The position numbers and the translations under genes were made by a program. Under the pieces are notes generated by a model, which was not told the origin of the DNA, ran no database searches, and worked only from the letters and a program-made list of their open reading frames with translations. DNA of 7,105 bases from an uncultured Bacteroides sp. (lineage in GTDB: Bacteria > Bacteroidota > Bacteroidia > Bacteroidales > Bacteroidaceae): NCBI RefSeq assembly GCF_905207245.1, contig NZ_CAJLKP010000144.1:1-7105 (forward strand). Direction: 5' to 3'. Shown here one piece after another: positions 7,052 to 7,105 of this stretch (the stretch's first letter is position 1; the number at the start of each line of letters is the position of its first letter).

Positions 7052-7105
7052 GCTACAGGCTACAAGCTACAAGTGCCTTTCGGAACATAGCGCAGCTACT
7101 TGTAG
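7052..7105. repeat. Heptamer-arm inverted repeat, element C (cut by the window end)
   Basis: The left arm has three 7-nt units: GCTACAG (7052), GCTACAA (7059), GCTACAA (7066), then GT. CTACAAGT at 7067-7074 pairs perfectly with ACTTGTAG at 7098-7105, where the window ends, so the true right arm is probably longer. The 23-nt loop (7075-7097) contains CATAGCGCAGC at 7086-7096, the exact reverse complement of the 11-mer in element A. It also contains GCCTTTCGG at 7075-7083, whose complement CCGAAAGGC matches CCGAATGGC of element A at 8 of 9 bases. It lies about 50 bases upstream of the start codon of the minus-strand CBM9-like gene, either in its leader or as part of its upstream spacer. Confidence 0.78.

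Overview
The window looks like chromosomal DNA from a gut Bacteroides or a close relative. The evidence is the gene content (an RND pump with a NodT-type outer-membrane lipoprotein, an LpxA-family acyltransferase paralogue, a DRGH nuclease and a CBM9-like secreted protein), the absence of Shine-Dalgarno sequences, and a good match to the Bacteroidetes promoter -7 box (TAnnTTTG) upstream of the nuclease gene. The genus call is inference from these traits, not from a database comparison.

Layout: (1) Positions 1-2910 hold the 3' nine-tenths of an AcrB/MexB-type RND efflux transporter whose start lies outside the window. (2) Positions 3016-4407 encode the matching OprM/TolC-type outer-membrane factor lipoprotein. 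(3) Positions 4499-5266 encode a divergent LpxA-family protein on the same strand, followed by a strong intrinsic terminator at 5289-5333. Genes 1-3 probably form the end of one operon, with the periplasmic adaptor presumably upstream of the window. (4) A promoter overlapping that terminator drives 5367-6218, a membrane-anchored or secreted DNA/RNA non-specific nuclease. (5) The convergent gene at 6245-7000, minus strand, encodes a small secreted CBM9-like protein.

The most unusual signal is not in the genes. The gap between pump and outer-membrane factor, the gap between outer-membrane factor and the LpxA-like gene, and the region upstream of the CBM9-like gene each carry an inverted-repeat element with one architecture. 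Each has two arms built from degenerate 7-nt tandem repeats around a 23-30 nt core. The heptamer differs at each locus (GAATGAA-type, ATTAAAT-type, GCTACAA-type), but the two arms within an element still match each other. The cores are related: elements A and C share the 11-mer GCTGCGCTATG and a CCGAAnGGC block, and A and B share GAATGGCA. I do not recognise a named family for this. It could be a mobile or copied hairpin element, or an RNA processing or attenuation element in intercistronic gaps.

The genes suggest envelope functions: drug or metabolite export across both membranes, an acyltransferase related to lipid A synthesis, and two exported proteins. There is no gene-free stretch above 300 bases.
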